64,000 nucleotides of DNA from Phocoena phocoena (GCF_963924675.1 NC_089225.1:108576313-108640312), one strand, 5' to 3'. Shown: positions 49,891-63,125, counted from the stretch's first letter. Program-made: numbers and translations. The notes: generated from the letters alone by a model not told the origin.

Positions 49891-50704
49891 GATTGAAAGT
49901 AAAAGAATGGGAAAAAATACTATGCACACATCAACCTAGAGAAAGTTGCTATAGTATTTTAATGTCAGGCAAAATAGTCTTTGAGGGCAGAATTTATTAT
50001 TAGAGATAAAGATATGATAAATGATAAAAGTTTTATTTTAGATATAATAATTTAAACTCTTTATATACCTAATGTAACTTCAAAATATTTAGAAGAAAAA
50101 TTAATACAACTGTAATGGAAATAAATCTATGATCATAGTGGGATATTAAACACACCTGTTTCAGAGGCTGTTATGATAAGCAGACAAAAATTTGTAAAAA
50201 TAAAGAAAAATTGAGCAACAAAGTACTAAACTTGACCTAATGGACGTATATAGAACACTGTACCGAGCAATTGCAGAATCGAAATTCTTTTCAAAAGCAC
50301 AGGACACATTGGTCAAAATTCAGTATGTGCTGGCCACAAGGCAATTCTCAACAAATTTCAAAATATTGAAATTACACAGACTGTGTTCTCTAACAACAGT
50401 GGAATTAAGCTAGAAATCAGTAAAATGAAAATCCTCATGTATCTGGAAATTTCGAAATTTGTTTCCAAATAACTTATGAGTCAAAGCTAGAAAATGTTTT
50501 CAGTTGAATGATAGCAAACTACATATAACTAATGGGATACAGCTGAAGTCATGTTTAGAGGGAGGTTTATATCTTTAAATGCATTTATGTTACAAAAGAA
50601 GACTGCTGAAAATCCATGAGCTAGGCTGTGTATTAGGTGATTAGAAGGCTAGCAACACATTAAATTCAAAGAAAACAGAACGAAGGAAATAATGAAGAGC
50701 AGAA

Positions 50705-50908
50705 GTTTTTTGTTGTTGCCGTACATGGGCCTCTCACTGTTGTGGCCTCTCCCGTTGCGGAGCACAGGCTCCGGAAGCGCAGGCTCAGCTGCCATGGCTC
50801 ACGGGCCCAGCCGCTCTGCGGCATGTGGGCTCTTCCCGGACCGGGGCACGAACCAGTGTCCCCTGCATCGGCAGGCGGACTCTCAACCACTGCGCCACCA
50901 GGGAAGCC
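50705..50908 (-). mobile_element. Young CHR SINE
   Basis: In reverse it reads 'gggcttccctggtggcgcag'. The flanking duplication is tgaagagcagaa on both sides. Confidence 0.93.
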
Positions 50909-51339
50909 CTGAAGAGCAGAATTTAACGAAATGAAAAATATTCATTAGAAAGGATAAACAATGGCAAAAATGAAGTCTTTGGGAAAAAAAAATTGACAAA
51001 CCGCAGCAGGAGTAATCAGGAAAAAATTAGAGAAAGCAAATAATTAATGTTAGGAATGAAAAAGGACATCATCGAAGATCTTGCAGATGTTAAAAAGAGT
51101 AGGCAGGTATTATAAACAACTTTATACAAGTACATTTGAATCTTTAGATGAAGTGGACAAATTCCTAGAAAAACACGACTTAAAGCTGACACGGAAATAG
51201 AAATGTAAATTGTCTTTATAACTATTAAAGATATTGAATCCATAATTTGAAATCTTCCAACAAGGAAAACTCTAGGCCCAGATGACTTTACCAGTGAATT
51301 CTAAGCATTTAAGGAAGAAATAATACCAGTTTTACATAA

Positions 51340-51545
51340 AATCTTCCAGGAAATAGAGACCCCCCCAACTTACCCCCAGCTTCCTAGGAGTGGAGTGGGG
51401 CTGGAGGTTTGAGTTATAAAATCTCTTTAACAAGGAGATTCGGGGAGCTTCTGGGTTGGTGAATGCATTAATATGCTGGGAGGGTGGCACACCCAGAGCA
51501 GGCATGGATGCTCTACCCCCCAACCCCCAGTATCTTGCCCTATAC
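51340..51545. mobile_element. LTR-like fragment of an endogenous retroelement
   Basis: 'gagcttctgggttggtgaat', 'gctgggagggtggcacaccc' and 'ccctatacatatcttccata' are typical of an old mammalian LTR family. It has no coding part and interrupts the old L1. Confidence 0.45.
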
Positions 51546-52254
51546 ATATCTTCCATATGGCGTCTCTTCAGGTGTGAGTGAGGATGTGGAGCAAGGGAGT
51601 GCTCTGGTGGGAATATTAAATTGGTAACACCACTTTACAAGATATTGTAGCAGCATCTATTAAAGTTGAAGGCATGTATACCCTATGTTTCAGCAATTCT
51701 GCTTCTGGGTATATATCTAATAGCTTTATGTAAGCAAATGTACTCCAAGAGGCATGTACAAGAATATTACTAGTGTATTATTTGTAACAGCTCAAAAGTG
51801 GAAGCAACCCAAGTGTCTGTCAGCAGTAGAATTGATAAATTATAGTATGTTCTTACAAGAGGATGCTGTACATCAGTGAAAATGAACTACTGCTACCTGC
51901 TGATTTAAGGATTAATCACAGCCATTAATGCTGCAGGCCAAAAAAGCCAGACATAAAAGAGTACATTCTGTATGATTCCATTTACATCCAGTTCAGAACA
52001 GGTAGGACACTAAGGAGTTTAGACTTGCCTGCTTGTGTGTTTAAGCTACGAGCAAGAAAGACGATTACCAGAGAAGTCGGGGTGGTGGGAAGTGGTGGGT
52101 AGTGACTGGATGGACCTTGAGAGAGGGAGCTTCTGTAGGGCCGGTAGTGTTGTTTCTTCACCTAGCTGGTGGTTGATTGGGTTCTCAACTTGTGATAATT
52201 GTACATTTTTGTTTCATGGAGTTTGTGTGCTATTTTGTAATGAAAAAGATTTTT

Positions 52255-52385
52255 TAAGTTGAAGTATAGTTGATTTACAGCATTATATCAGTTTCCGTTG
52301 TACAACATGGTGATTCAATATTTTCATAGATTGTACTCCATTTAAAGTCATTATATTCCCTGTGCTGTACTGAAAAGGATTTTAA
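52255..52385 (-). mobile_element. L1 3' end fragment
   Basis: 'gaagtatagttgatttacag' to 'ccctgtgctgtact' is antisense L1 3' UTR. Confidence 0.7.
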
Positions 52386-52776
52386 AAAAAAGATATGGAG
52401 GAGGTAGTTGGTCAAAGAGGTATGCAAAGGCCCTGTGGCCAGGGGGAGCTTGGCGAAATCAAGAGGCTGAAAGAAAGCTGGTGTGGATAGAGTTAGCAAG
52501 AGTTGAGGAGACCTTGATTGTGCCATGAGGCTGGGGAGCTGGGTAGAAGCTCTGTAATAGTGGGATACTATTGCTTTAAGATTTTAGGAAGGAGTGAGAC
52601 ATCTGATCCAGGTTGGAAAGATTTCTCTGGCTGTGTTGTGGCCGCCTGAGTGGGTGCTGGCTGACACATGTGGTGAGAGATGATGGTAGCCTGGGCCAGG
52701 GTTGTGGTAGTGGTGATGGAGAGAATTAGTTGGATTTGACATTGTGAGAACTCGGTGATGGTTTGATGGGGGTGTT

Positions 52777-52823
52777 GGAGAGGAGGGGGAGGGGAAGGAG
52801 GAGGAGGAGGGGGAGGAGGAGGC
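52777..52823 (+). repeat. Purine-rich (GGA)n tract
   Basis: Nearly pure G/A strand with many GGG runs; mirror-like and G-quadruplex prone. Confidence 0.85.
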
Positions 52824-53479
52824 TCATGGTTCACGTGACTGGCTGGCGAATGGAGCTCTTTCCAAGGAGGAGCTGTGGCTGAGGACCAGTGAGGACCAGC
52901 TCTGGGGATTCTGCTCTCACTGAGCTCTGCTGCATGGTGTCCAGGATCCTCTTCTTCTCAACCACACCAGCTTCACAGATGAGGGACACAGAGGCAGTTA
53001 GGTGGCTTGTGGGTGTGCCCTGAAGCCACCTGGGTCTCATAGATTCCAGATTACACCTCTTCCTACTGTGTTCTGTCCAGCCCCATAACAGTCATGCGCA
53101 AACAGTAGGAATGGTTCCTCAGAGCCTGAGAGGGAGAATAGTGGATAGTGGAAGGGGGTCTGGGCAGATCTGGGGCCACTGGCTTTTAGGAAGTGAGTAG
53201 AGGAGGAGGACCAGTCTGAGAAGAAAGTAGGAGAGTTGGGCGAGGGCTGGGGAAGAAAGTCAGTCACTGATTTCAGCACCTGGAGGTCCACCGGCACTAG
53301 CGTTATTGTTACTTCGGTGTTTCCTTCTGAACGATTTTTCTGGATATGTTTAATTTAGTTGAAATGAAACTATATGTAAGTTTTCACTTTAATGTTATGA
53401 GCATTTCTCCATGTTATTACAATCTCTTTTTTCTTATCCTTTGTAATGGTTGTACCACATATTCTGTGAAGAATACCTT

Positions 53480-54960
53480 TGCAAGGAAGGTTCTTCAGTT
53501 TTTTATTGTGAAAAATTGAAAAGGTACCCAATATACTTACTATCAAGATTCAGCAATTGGTAACATATTACCAAATATGCTTTATCTATATGTATTAAAT
53601 AGAAATAAATGATTTACTAAACCATTTGTAGGCATCATGACAGTCTGTCCCTAAAGAGCTCAGTGTGTATCTTCTAAAAATGACATTTCCTGTATGGTCC
53701 ATTTTTACACCTAAACTCCTACAAATAAGTACTCCAAAAAATAAGGACATTTTCCTATATACCATTATTATTCCTAAGATATTAATTGTAATTTTCTAAT
53801 ATCTATATCCTTTTTAGTTTTCCCCAGTTGAACCAAAAATGCCTTTTATAGCCGCCTCCCTTTTGGGAACCATGTACCAATCAAAATTCATGCATTGGTT
53901 GTATCTCTTTAGTCTCTTAACCTAGGACAGCTGCCCTCAGCAACCTTCGCCCTCCCCTCCCCTCCCCTCCCCTCCCTTCCCCTCCCCTCCCCTCCCCTCC
54001 CCTCCCCTCCCCTCCCTGACATTGACTTTTGGAAGAGGCAAGGGCAGTTGTCTTGTAAAATCTGTTTCTGGATTTGTCTGATTGTTTCCTCATGGTTTCT
54101 TTTGCATCGTTCTTTTATACTCTGTATTTGCTATAAGCTGGAAGAGAGGTTTGAAGACTCAATTATATTCAGGTTGATGTTTTGGGCAAATCTCCTTGGT
54201 GTGGGATGTTCCATGTCCTGTCAGGCAGGCAGTCTCCTCTGCTGTGTCCTCATTTGGTTTATGTGGAGATGCTAGATATTTCTACTGGAAATGTGGATTT
54301 CCTTCTTTGAGATTAGGAAGTAATCTGAGAGGTGATTCCTAGACACCCTGCAAATAATCCTTTTATCCAACAACTTTTTACCAAATGATTTTCATCATTT
54401 ATACATAATTAACTGGCCTGAGTCAGTTTTATTAAGAGAGCTTGAGAGTTTGAAAAATGGACCTACCCCCTCCCTCAGCTTTCTGTCGTTTCTTCCACAA
54501 TTATCTGTTGGTATTTGGTAAATTTTTCCCAGTTCAGCTGGGGAACGACTACATTTCTTCCTACCAAAGGCAGGGTAATTGCTGGATTCTTTCTGTTTAA
54601 TTACCAATTTTCAAAGTAAGGGTTTGGTAGAATAGTCGTCCCTAGTGGAGGCAAATGGTTTTGTTTTGTTTCTCTCTCTGCTGGGGGAGGGGGGGTTATC
54701 ACTATGGATTCATGACTTTTTATTCAGTTTTGTAATCAGTTATAGTCATTCTTTTTCATGCTCAGATTGTCCCCATTTTCCCAGGAGAGCCCCTTCAAGC
54801 TGGCTCTTTGGTCTTTGAGAGCTTGCTTGCTGTGTCACGATCTGTCTTTTAATCTTCAGGATGGAGCCCAGAGGTGGGATTGCAGGGCAGAGGGGATGGC
54901 CCATGTGTGATGCTGTCCTTCTCTCTCCTGTGCCTGGGACAGACAGTGATTTCAGCACAT
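53480..54960 (-). mobile_element. Old L1 3' region
   Basis: Antisense wording such as 'tagttttccccagttgaacc' and 'gtctgattgtttcctcatgg'. It contains a (CCCCT)n tract. Confidence 0.55.
53950..54016 (+). repeat. (CCCCT)n simple repeat
   Basis: About 13 CCCCT units with one CCCTT variant near 53,975. The minus strand has repeated GGGG and could form G-quadruplexes. Confidence 0.93.
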
Positions 54961-56428
54961 CAGCCTGGCAGCTCTTTGCTTTCCTTTTTGGGGCAGTATT
55001 AATAAATGAGGTGGAAAGCTTTTGTCTTCTCTACCTCTGATTATTGCATCTCCATTTATTTTGTGTTCCTTTCGGGTGGTTCTTATTATTTGTAGGTTAG
55101 ATAATCTGTCCCTTCACCACTATGTCCATGAGCTTTTCTCTCAGTCTTTTCTCCTCTCCAGTGTATCCAGCAGCATTCTGTGGGCACCTGTTTTGTCCTG
55201 TGCACCATCAATGACGTTTTCAGCAGTGTGCATTTCCCCTGTAGCCCCTTCCATGTGGATTTTAATTCTGCTGTAGTGTGATTATTTTTGCTTCCTATCC
55301 TAATCATGGCCTGTATCTTAGCTTGTTGTCTTTTAATTTCATATTGTTCACATTGGTGCTCCCTGTTCTTTAAAAAAAAATTAACTTTAATTTTTTAGTA
55401 GAGGCAGTGTCCTCCTGTAATCTTTTACAGGAAGCACATATATTCTAAAAAGGTCTTCCGTTTTCTGTAATAATTCATTTCAGATTTATGTATGTGCTTT
55501 ATCGTATATCTTCAAACTCCCACCTCCACTTTTTTGTTTTGATTTATTGATCCTTGAATGGTATTTGCTGGTCTGTGGGTTTGAACTGCTGTTAGCTGTG
55601 TGCTTGGCTCTGGAAGAAATGTGAGTCCCATATGAGACTGGGCCCAGGTCCAGTGATTCTCCCCGCCATCTTGGTCTGAGTAGTGTGAGGTTTTGGGTCA
55701 CCTGCCACCCATTTCTGGCTGGCTCTGTTCTTCTGCATCTGAAGGTGAGGGTGCCTGGTTTGTGGTGGTTTTCCTGGGCCTGGCTCCTCAAGCTCTAGGA
55801 TGAGCAGTGCTTTGTCCTTGGGGTAAGATGGAAGAGGGTCACCCTTCCATCACCACTTTCACTTCCAGAACTTCTTTATCCCCCACATTGAAACCCCCTT
55901 CCGCATTAGGAAGTCATTCCCCACTCCCTCTTCTTCCTCAGCCCCTGGCAGCCACTACCCTGCTTTCCATCTCTGTGGGTTTGCCTGTTCTGGATATTTC
56001 ACGTAAATGGAATCATAAAATATGTGTGTGGCCTTTTGTGTCTGGCATCTTTCCCTTAGCATAATGTTTCAGGGTTCATCCATGTTGTAGCGTGTGTCAG
56101 TACTTCATTCCTTTTTATGGCTGAGTAACATTCATTGTATGAAATAATACTCCATTTGTTTTATCTGTTTATCTGTTGATGTATATTTGAATTGCTTCTA
56201 CCCTTTGGCTACTGTGAGTAGAGCTGCTAGGAATACTGTTTGAATGTCTGTCTTCAGTTCTTTTGGGTGTATACCTAGGGAGTGGAATTGCTGGGTAATT
56301 CTGTGTTCATCTTACTTAGGAATTTCCAAACTTTTTCACAATGGCTGCAGCATTGTACATTTCCAACAGCAATGTTTGAGGGTTCCAATTTCTTCACACT
56401 TGTCAACACTGCCCTTTCTTCCTTCCCT

Positions 56429-56430
<2 letters not shown>

Positions 56431-56453
<23 letters not shown>
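56431..56453 (+). repeat. (TC)n simple repeat
   Basis: CT dinucleotides followed by a T-rich run, inside L1. Confidence 0.9.
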
Positions 56454-56461
<8 letters not shown>

Positions 56462-56816
56462 TTTTATTACAGACATCCTGAAGGGTGTGAAGTGGTATCT
56501 CATGGTATTGATTTGCATTTCCTTAATGACTAATGGTGTTGAGCATCTTTTCATGTGCTTTTTGGCCATTTATATATCTTATTTGGAGAAATGTCTATTC
56601 CAGTCCTTTGCCCATTTTAAAATTGGGTTTTTTTTTGTTGTTGAGTTGTAAGAGTTCTTTATATATTTTGGATAATAGACAGTTATCAGATATATGATTT
56701 GCAAATATTTTCTCCCTTTCTGTGGGTTGTCTTTTCACTCTATTTTTAAAAAAATTTTATTGAAGTATAGTTGATTTATAATGTTGTGTTAGTTTCTGGT
56801 GTAAAGCAAAGTGATT

Positions 56817-56825
<9 letters not shown>

Positions 56826-56861
<36 letters not shown>
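56826..56861 (+). repeat. (CA)n microsatellite
   Basis: About 18 uninterrupted CA units inside an L1 3' UTR. Confidence 0.95.
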
Positions 56862-56863
<2 letters not shown>

Positions 56864-57257
56864 TTTCAGATTCTTTTCCATTATAGGTTATTACAAGGTA
56901 TTGAATATAGTTCCCTGTGCTATGCAGTAGGTCCTTGTTGTTTATCTGTTATATATATAGCAGTGTGTATCTGTTAATCCCAAGCTCCTAATTTATCCCT
57001 CCTCCCTTCCCCTTTGGTAACCATAAGTTTGTTGCCTGTTTCTGTTTTGTAAATAAGTTCATTTGTATCATTTTTTTAGATTCCACATATAAATTATATC
57101 ATATGATATTGGTCTTTCTCTCTCTGACTTACTTAACTTAGTATGGTACTCTCTAGGTCCACCCCTGTTGCTGCCAATGACATTATTTCATTCTTTTTTT
57201 ATGGCTGAGTAATATTCCAGTGTGTTTGTGTGTGTGTGTGTATGTATATATCACATC

Positions 57258-57425
57258 TTTTTTTTTCTTTTTTTCATTTATTTATTTTGAATCTCTGAAG
57301 ACTACAAATCATATTGACCACATTGAATTTCAGTGGAATTCGCCCTGACCTTCAAGAGTAGGCCTTTCAAAGTTATAGTTTTAAAGAGAGAAAAAAATGT
57401 AGTGAAAGTATTTTTTTTTTATTTT
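57258..57425 (-). mobile_element. Unidentified insert with A-rich tail inside L1
   Basis: The L1 is continuous on both sides. Read on the minus strand, about 120 unique bases end in 'ttcaaaataaataaatgaaa' and a longer A-rich tail, like a retroposed transcript end. Its parent is not recognised. Confidence 0.5.
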
Positions 57426-57829
57426 ATTTATTTTTTTAAATAGCAGGTTCTTATTATCCATTTTATCCATTCATCTGCTGATGGACACTTAGGTTGCTTC
57501 CATGTCTTGGCTATTGTAAATAGTGCTGCTGTGAACATTGGGGTGCGTGTATCTTTTCGAATTAGAGTTTTCTCTGGTATTTGCCCAGGAGTGGGATTGC
57601 TGAATCATATGGTAGCTCTATTTTCAGTTTTTTAAGGAACTTCCATACTGTTCTCCATAGTGGCTGCACCAATTTGCATTCCCACCAACAGTGTAGGAGC
57701 GTTCCCTTTCCTGCACACCCTCTCCAGCATTTATTATTTGTAGACCTTTTAATGATGGCCATTCTGATTGGTGTGAGGTGGTACCTCATTATAGCTTTGA
57801 TTTGCATTTCTTTAATAATTAGCGATGTT

Positions 57830-57967
57830 TTTTTAAATTTTACTTTTAATTTTTTTCCTTGGTCACACCACGCAGCTTGTGGGATCTTAGTTCCCCAACC
57901 AGGGATTGAACCTGGGCCCTCAGCAATGAAAGCATGGAGTCCAAACTACTGGACCACCAGGGAATTC
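57830..57967 (-). mobile_element. Short CHR SINE inside L1
   Basis: In reverse it reads 'ggaattccctggtggtccag'. The flanking duplication is taattagcgatg / taattagtgatg. Confidence 0.9.
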
Positions 57968-60051
57968 CTAGTAATTAGTGATGTTGAGCATCTTTTCATG
58001 TGCCTGTTGGCCATCTGTATGTCTTCTTTGGAGAAATGTCTACTTAGGTCTTCTGCCCACTTTTTGATTGGGTTGTTTGTTTTTCTGATATTGAACTGTA
58101 TGAGCTGTTTGTATATTTTGGAAATTAAGCCCTTTTTGGTCACACTGTTTTCAAATATTTTCTCCCATTCTGTAGGTCATCTTTTTGTTTTCTCTATGGT
58201 TTTGTTTGCTGTGCAAAAGTTTGTAAGTTTGATTGGGTCCCATTCATTTATTTTTGCTTTTATTTCTTTTGCCTTGGGAGACTGACCTAAGAAAACATTG
58301 TTTTATCTGTGTTTTACCTGTGTTCTCTTCTAGGAGTTTTATGGTTTCTAGGAGTTTTATGTTCTCTTCTAGGAGTTTTATGGTGTCATGTCTTATATTT
58401 AAGTCTTTAAGCCATTTTGAGTTTATTTTTGTGTATGGTGTGAGGGAGTGTTCTAACTTCGTTGATTTACATGCAGCTGTCTAGCTTTCCCAACACCACT
58501 TGGTGAAGAGACTGTCTTTTCTCCATGGTATATTCTTGCCTCCTTTATTGAAGATTAATTGACTGTAAGTGTGTGAGTTTATTTCTGGGCTCTCTGTTCT
58601 GTTCCATTGATCCGTATGTCTGTTTTTGTGCCAGTACCATGCTGCTTTGATTAATGTAGCTTTGTAGTATTGTCAGAAGTCTGGGAGGATTATGCCTCCA
58701 GCTTTGTTCTTTTTCCTTATGATAGCTTTGGCAATTCTGGGTCTTTTGTGGTTCCACATACATTTTATGATTATTTGTTATAGTTCTGTGAAAAATGTCA
58801 CAGGTAATTTGATAGGGCTAACATGAAATCTGTAGATTGCTTTGGGTAGTGTGGCCGTTTTAACAATATTAATTTTTCCAATCCATGAGCATGGGATACC
58901 TTTCCATTTCTTTGAATCATCTTCAGTTTCCTTTATCAGTGTTTTATAGTTCTCAGCATATGTGTCTTTCACCTCCTTAGTGAGGTTTATTCCTAAGTAT
59001 TTTATTTATTTATTTTTTGATGTGATATTAAAAAGGATTTTTTTTTTTTTACTTTCTCTTTCTGTTATTTCATTATTAGTGTAAAGAAATGCAGCTGATT
59101 TCTGTGTGTTAATTTTGTATACTGCTGCCTTGCTGAATTCATTTAATCAGTTCTAATAGTTTCTGTGTGGTGTCTTTAGGATTTTCTATATGTAGTATCA
59201 GGTCATCTGCAAATGATGACAGTTTTACCTCTTCCCTTCTAATTAGATACCTTTTATTTCTTTTTCTTATCTGATTGCTGTGGCTAGGACTTCCAGTACT
59301 GTGTTCAATAGAAGTGGTGGGAAGACTCAGTTTTTCACCATTGAGTACTGTGTTGGCTGTGGGTTTGTTGTAAATGGCTTTTATTATGTTGAGATATGTT
59401 CCCTCTAGGCCCACTTTGGTGAGAATTTTTTTTTATCATGAATGGATGTTGAGTTTTATCACATGCTTTTTCTGTATCTGTTGAGATGATCATGTGGGTT
59501 TTGTCTTTTCCTTTGTTGATGTAGTGTATCACATTGATTGATATGTGTATATTGAATCATCCTTGTGAACCTGGCATGAATCCAGCTTGATCAGGATGTA
59601 GGATCCTTTTTATGTGTTGTTGGATTCAGTTGCTAATATTTTGTTGAGGATTTTGTCTTTTCACTCTTGATGGTGTCCTTTTATGCATAAAAGTTTAATT
59701 TTGATGAAGTCTAGTTTATTTTTTCTTATTTTGCTGGTGCTTTTGGTATCATATTTAAGAAACCATTGCCAAATCCAAGGTCAAGAATACATACGCCTAA
59801 GTTTTCTTCTAGAAATTTTATAGTTTTAGCTATTATGTTTAGTCTTTGATCCATTTTGAGTTAATTTTTCCATATGGTGTGAGGTAGGGGTCCACCTTCA
59901 TTCTTTTGCATGTGAGTATCCAGTTGTCCCAGCACCGCTGGTTGAAGAGGGCCTCTTTTTTTCAACTGGATTCTGCTTCTGAAGCTCTATACCTTCTAAT
60001 ACATAAAACTAGCTAATGAACTTTTTAGGATTGGTTGGTAATCTTGACCAT

Positions 60052-60276
60052 TTTTTTAAAAAAAATTATTGTTTATTTATTTATTTTGGCTGTGCTGGAT
60101 CTTTGTGTGGCATGCGGGATCTTTTAGTTGTGGCATGCGGGATCTTTTAGTTGTGGCATGCGGACTCTTAGTTGCGGCATGCATGTGGGATCTGGTTCCC
60201 CAACTAGGGATCGAATCCAGGCCCCCTGCATTGGGACCGCAGAGTGTTACCCACTGGACCACCAGGGAAGTCCCAG
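60052..60276 (-). mobile_element. CHR SINE with internal duplication
   Basis: In reverse it reads 'gggacttccctggtggtcca'. The motif 'catgcgggatcttttagttg' is duplicated in tandem at about 60,111-60,155. Confidence 0.88.
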
Positions 60277-60719
60277 CCGTTTTGGATTGGTCTCAGTAAA
60301 GTGGTTCTTAGTAGAATTATTGTTGTGGATGATTATAATACATTTACACATTTAAAGGGTTTAAAAGAAAATATCTGCATTTCAGAATTTTTACTGCCAT
60401 AGAACTCTTCTCCATTTCACGTTTGAGAGTGAATTCAGTTCTTTCTGTGGTTTGGGAAGATGTGAAATAAATACTCACCTCCTTAAATCCAATCCCATTT
60501 GATAGTTTTTGTATTTGAACTCTTTGATAAAGATGGACTAGTACTCAGAAGCAAGTGAAAAGGAAGTCTGGGAAATTGTTCTTTATCGCCATTCTCTCTG
60601 TGGTGGCTCAAAGTTTTCACGTACTTTAAGAGGACCCAGGTTTGTCAAGACTGAGGTGTGAGTCTAATCGTTTAAGTGGTTTTTTACAGCCTACTTGTAA
60701 TATGTTCTGTGTGTCTTTT

Positions 60720-61010
60720 TGTATTTAACCAGTATTGTGTATGAGCTGGGATCTTGCTGTTTATAGGAACCTTGTAGCTGCTTTGCCCTCTGGCAGCACA
60801 TATGGGTATAACCACTTGGGGAAGCGATTTGGTGACACAGTGAAAAACTCCAAGAAACTGCAAACTCTTGCCCCAGTAATTCCACTGGTGGGACCCTACC
60901 TTGAAGAACTAATCTTAAATATGAAAAAGCATCATGGGCAACATGTTTATTGCACCATTAAATATAAAAAGTTGCAAACCCGGAAACACTTCAGTTTAAC
61001 AACTCAGTGA
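60720..61010 (+). mobile_element. Old LINE-like remnant
   Basis: 'ccagtaattccactggtggg' and 'atgggcaacatgtttattgc' follow the order of L1 3' regions. Strongly decayed. Confidence 0.45.
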
Positions 61011-62944
61011 GTTAATGACATTAGCTGACACCTGTTTGGTGCTGGTCCTACACTGAGTACCGTGCGTGGGTGGTCTTACGAACTTCACAACTGCATGAAG
61101 GTTGCCGTGGAGGGGCTGAGGCACCCAGCAGCATGAGGCCACACAGCCGGGAAGTGGCAGAGCAAGGAGCTGCCCTTGGCCTCATCAGCCATTCAGGTGA
61201 TGAAGGAAAGCAGTACTTTGGACAGTACTTTGTGATGTTGGGAAATCAGAGAGGCAGTGTGTATAGACATTCAGCTGTGTGCCAAGGAGGTGAGAGTTTC
61301 CAAACTGATGTCAGGGATCGTGCTGGTGGTGCAGTTGGGATTATTTTTATTTCTTTTCTGCATTTTTTAAAATGAGCATTATTATTTTATACTAAAGAAA
61401 ACAAAAAAGCATAACATGTTACCCTTCAGTTGAGGATTCCTTACAGTAAGAGTGTCTGTCTTGCCACGGATGCTGCGTGTTAGTAGAAGATGGAGATGAG
61501 TCTGCCCTCAGTTGCTTCTCTGGAATGTCCTAAGACACAGCTGAACAGTTTGAACTGTTGGGTCAAACAGATTACATTTAAGCAGCCAGATTTGTGAAAA
61601 CATAGGATTTAAATTTCATAGTATCCTAATAAATGTGTATATTATGTGGAACATTTTAGTTATGTTCCCATTTGTTTAAACTTTTAATTCCTGTGTTGAA
61701 AATAAATCTAAACTTATGTAAGCAGAGAGTTCAAGGTCTTGGTGTAAATAAGGTACAGTTTAGCTTGGTTGAGACAGTTTGATATATGAAGCACTCAGTT
61801 TCTTAGATTTGTTCATAATTATGTCAGCGTCCTTAAGCATCTAAATAAATGAAGTAGAAGTAGGCTGTAGAGAAACAAAACATAAAATAAAAGCAGATCT
61901 GGTCACAATGTATCGTTTGGAAAAGCAGGTTATTAAATAATCTGTACATTATATAACCCCACTTTTCTGTTTTATTTATATACTGAAAACACACTGGAAG
62001 GATATTATCTCAGGATGTTAGTGTCAGGTGTTAGCAGTGGCTGGACTCTTGCGTGTTCTCAAGTAAAGAAAAAGTAACCTCCAGGAAGCCCGTCAGCCCC
62101 GAGTTGGGCTGTTTAACGCTAGACTTTATTTCCACCTAATGTCTGAAAATGGGTGAGGGAACAGCGGGTTGAGCGTGTGCCCAGGGAAGAGGAATTTGAG
62201 TAATGATGGTTAAGGTACTGTCTTACATTTGTGTCTAAGCCCTTTGCAGTGTCTAAGCTGTTTTCTCAGGCATTTTCCACTCTGTATTAGCACCTTCTGG
62301 CGGGGATTGAACGATCAGGAAACTGCGGTAAGGCAGTGGCTGGCTTTAGCCTAAGAGGTAGCAGCTTCAGGCCTTGCGTTCAAGCCTCTGTTGTGTTTTG
62401 TTCACATCTGAGTTTCCAGAGCACCCTGTCTGTACCCCTGTAATGGAAATTTCCAAACATACACAAAAGTAGGGAGAGGAGTTTAATTAATCACCAGTCC
62501 AAACAGTTGTCAGCCTTGCACCTTTTTTGTGTCATCTATCCCCAGCCCTGAGCCCTGCTTTTTTCTGAGTATTTAAAAAGCAAATTCTAAGGGTCCCTTT
62601 TACTTTGTTAAAGTATCCCTCTACCAGCATGCAGTTTCCTTAAGGGTCAAGGGTCCTGTCTTTTTCATCATCATATTCCTAGCAGTGCTTGCACTAAGTG
62701 TTCAGTAAATATTTGTTGGAACAAAGTGTGCATTTCATTCCACAGGTCCGTGGGGAGATTGATTTTACTGTCTAGGCTCACAGAGGCCGGGTGAGTCTTT
62801 GGTGCCTTAACTGAGCCTCCGTGTGTGTTCAGAGGCCAACCTTGTGGGTAGGGGAGATGGCTGTGCCTTGAGACATGCACGTCTGTCCATGTGCTCACCC
62901 TGGAAGAGTGGGTTCCTTTCACTCAATATGGAAGTGTGGAGAGA

Positions 62945-63125
62945 GTTGGAATCAGACACACCTGGGTTTGAAGCCCCATCTCTGACCCTTCTCTGCAGAC
63001 ATAGGTCCTCTCTGGACCTGTTTCTTTGTAAGTGAAAGGGTGTAGTAACTCTTCACAGGGTGGTGAAGACTGGATGAAATACTGATGAGAACTAAGTTCC
63101 TGGCACAGAGCAGGCACGGCACGGG
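62945..63125 (+). mobile_element. MIR
   Basis: 'cacacctgggtttgaagccc' to 'ttcctggcacagagcaggca' follows the MIR consensus. Confidence 0.7.

Larger units (their letters stand above)
46240..52250 (+). mobile_element. Old L1, sense, heavily interrupted
   Basis: ORF1-like (about 46,300-47,070), ORF2-like (about 49,500-51,330) and 3' region (about 51,550-52,250) wording occurs in sense order, with no intact frame. It is split by a reverse L1 (47190-48998), an L1 3' end (49263-49500), two young SINEs and an LTR-like piece. Confidence 0.7.
55810..59960 (-). mobile_element. Composite of two or more L1s
   Basis: An older L1 (55,810-56,755) is followed at 56,756 by a fresh L1 3' end that runs through 3' UTR and ORF2 in reverse to about 59,960. 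Fragments such as [20 protein letters not shown] and [12 protein letters not shown] occur on the minus strand with many stops. It is interrupted at 57,258-57,425 and by a SINE at 57,830. Confidence 0.85.
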
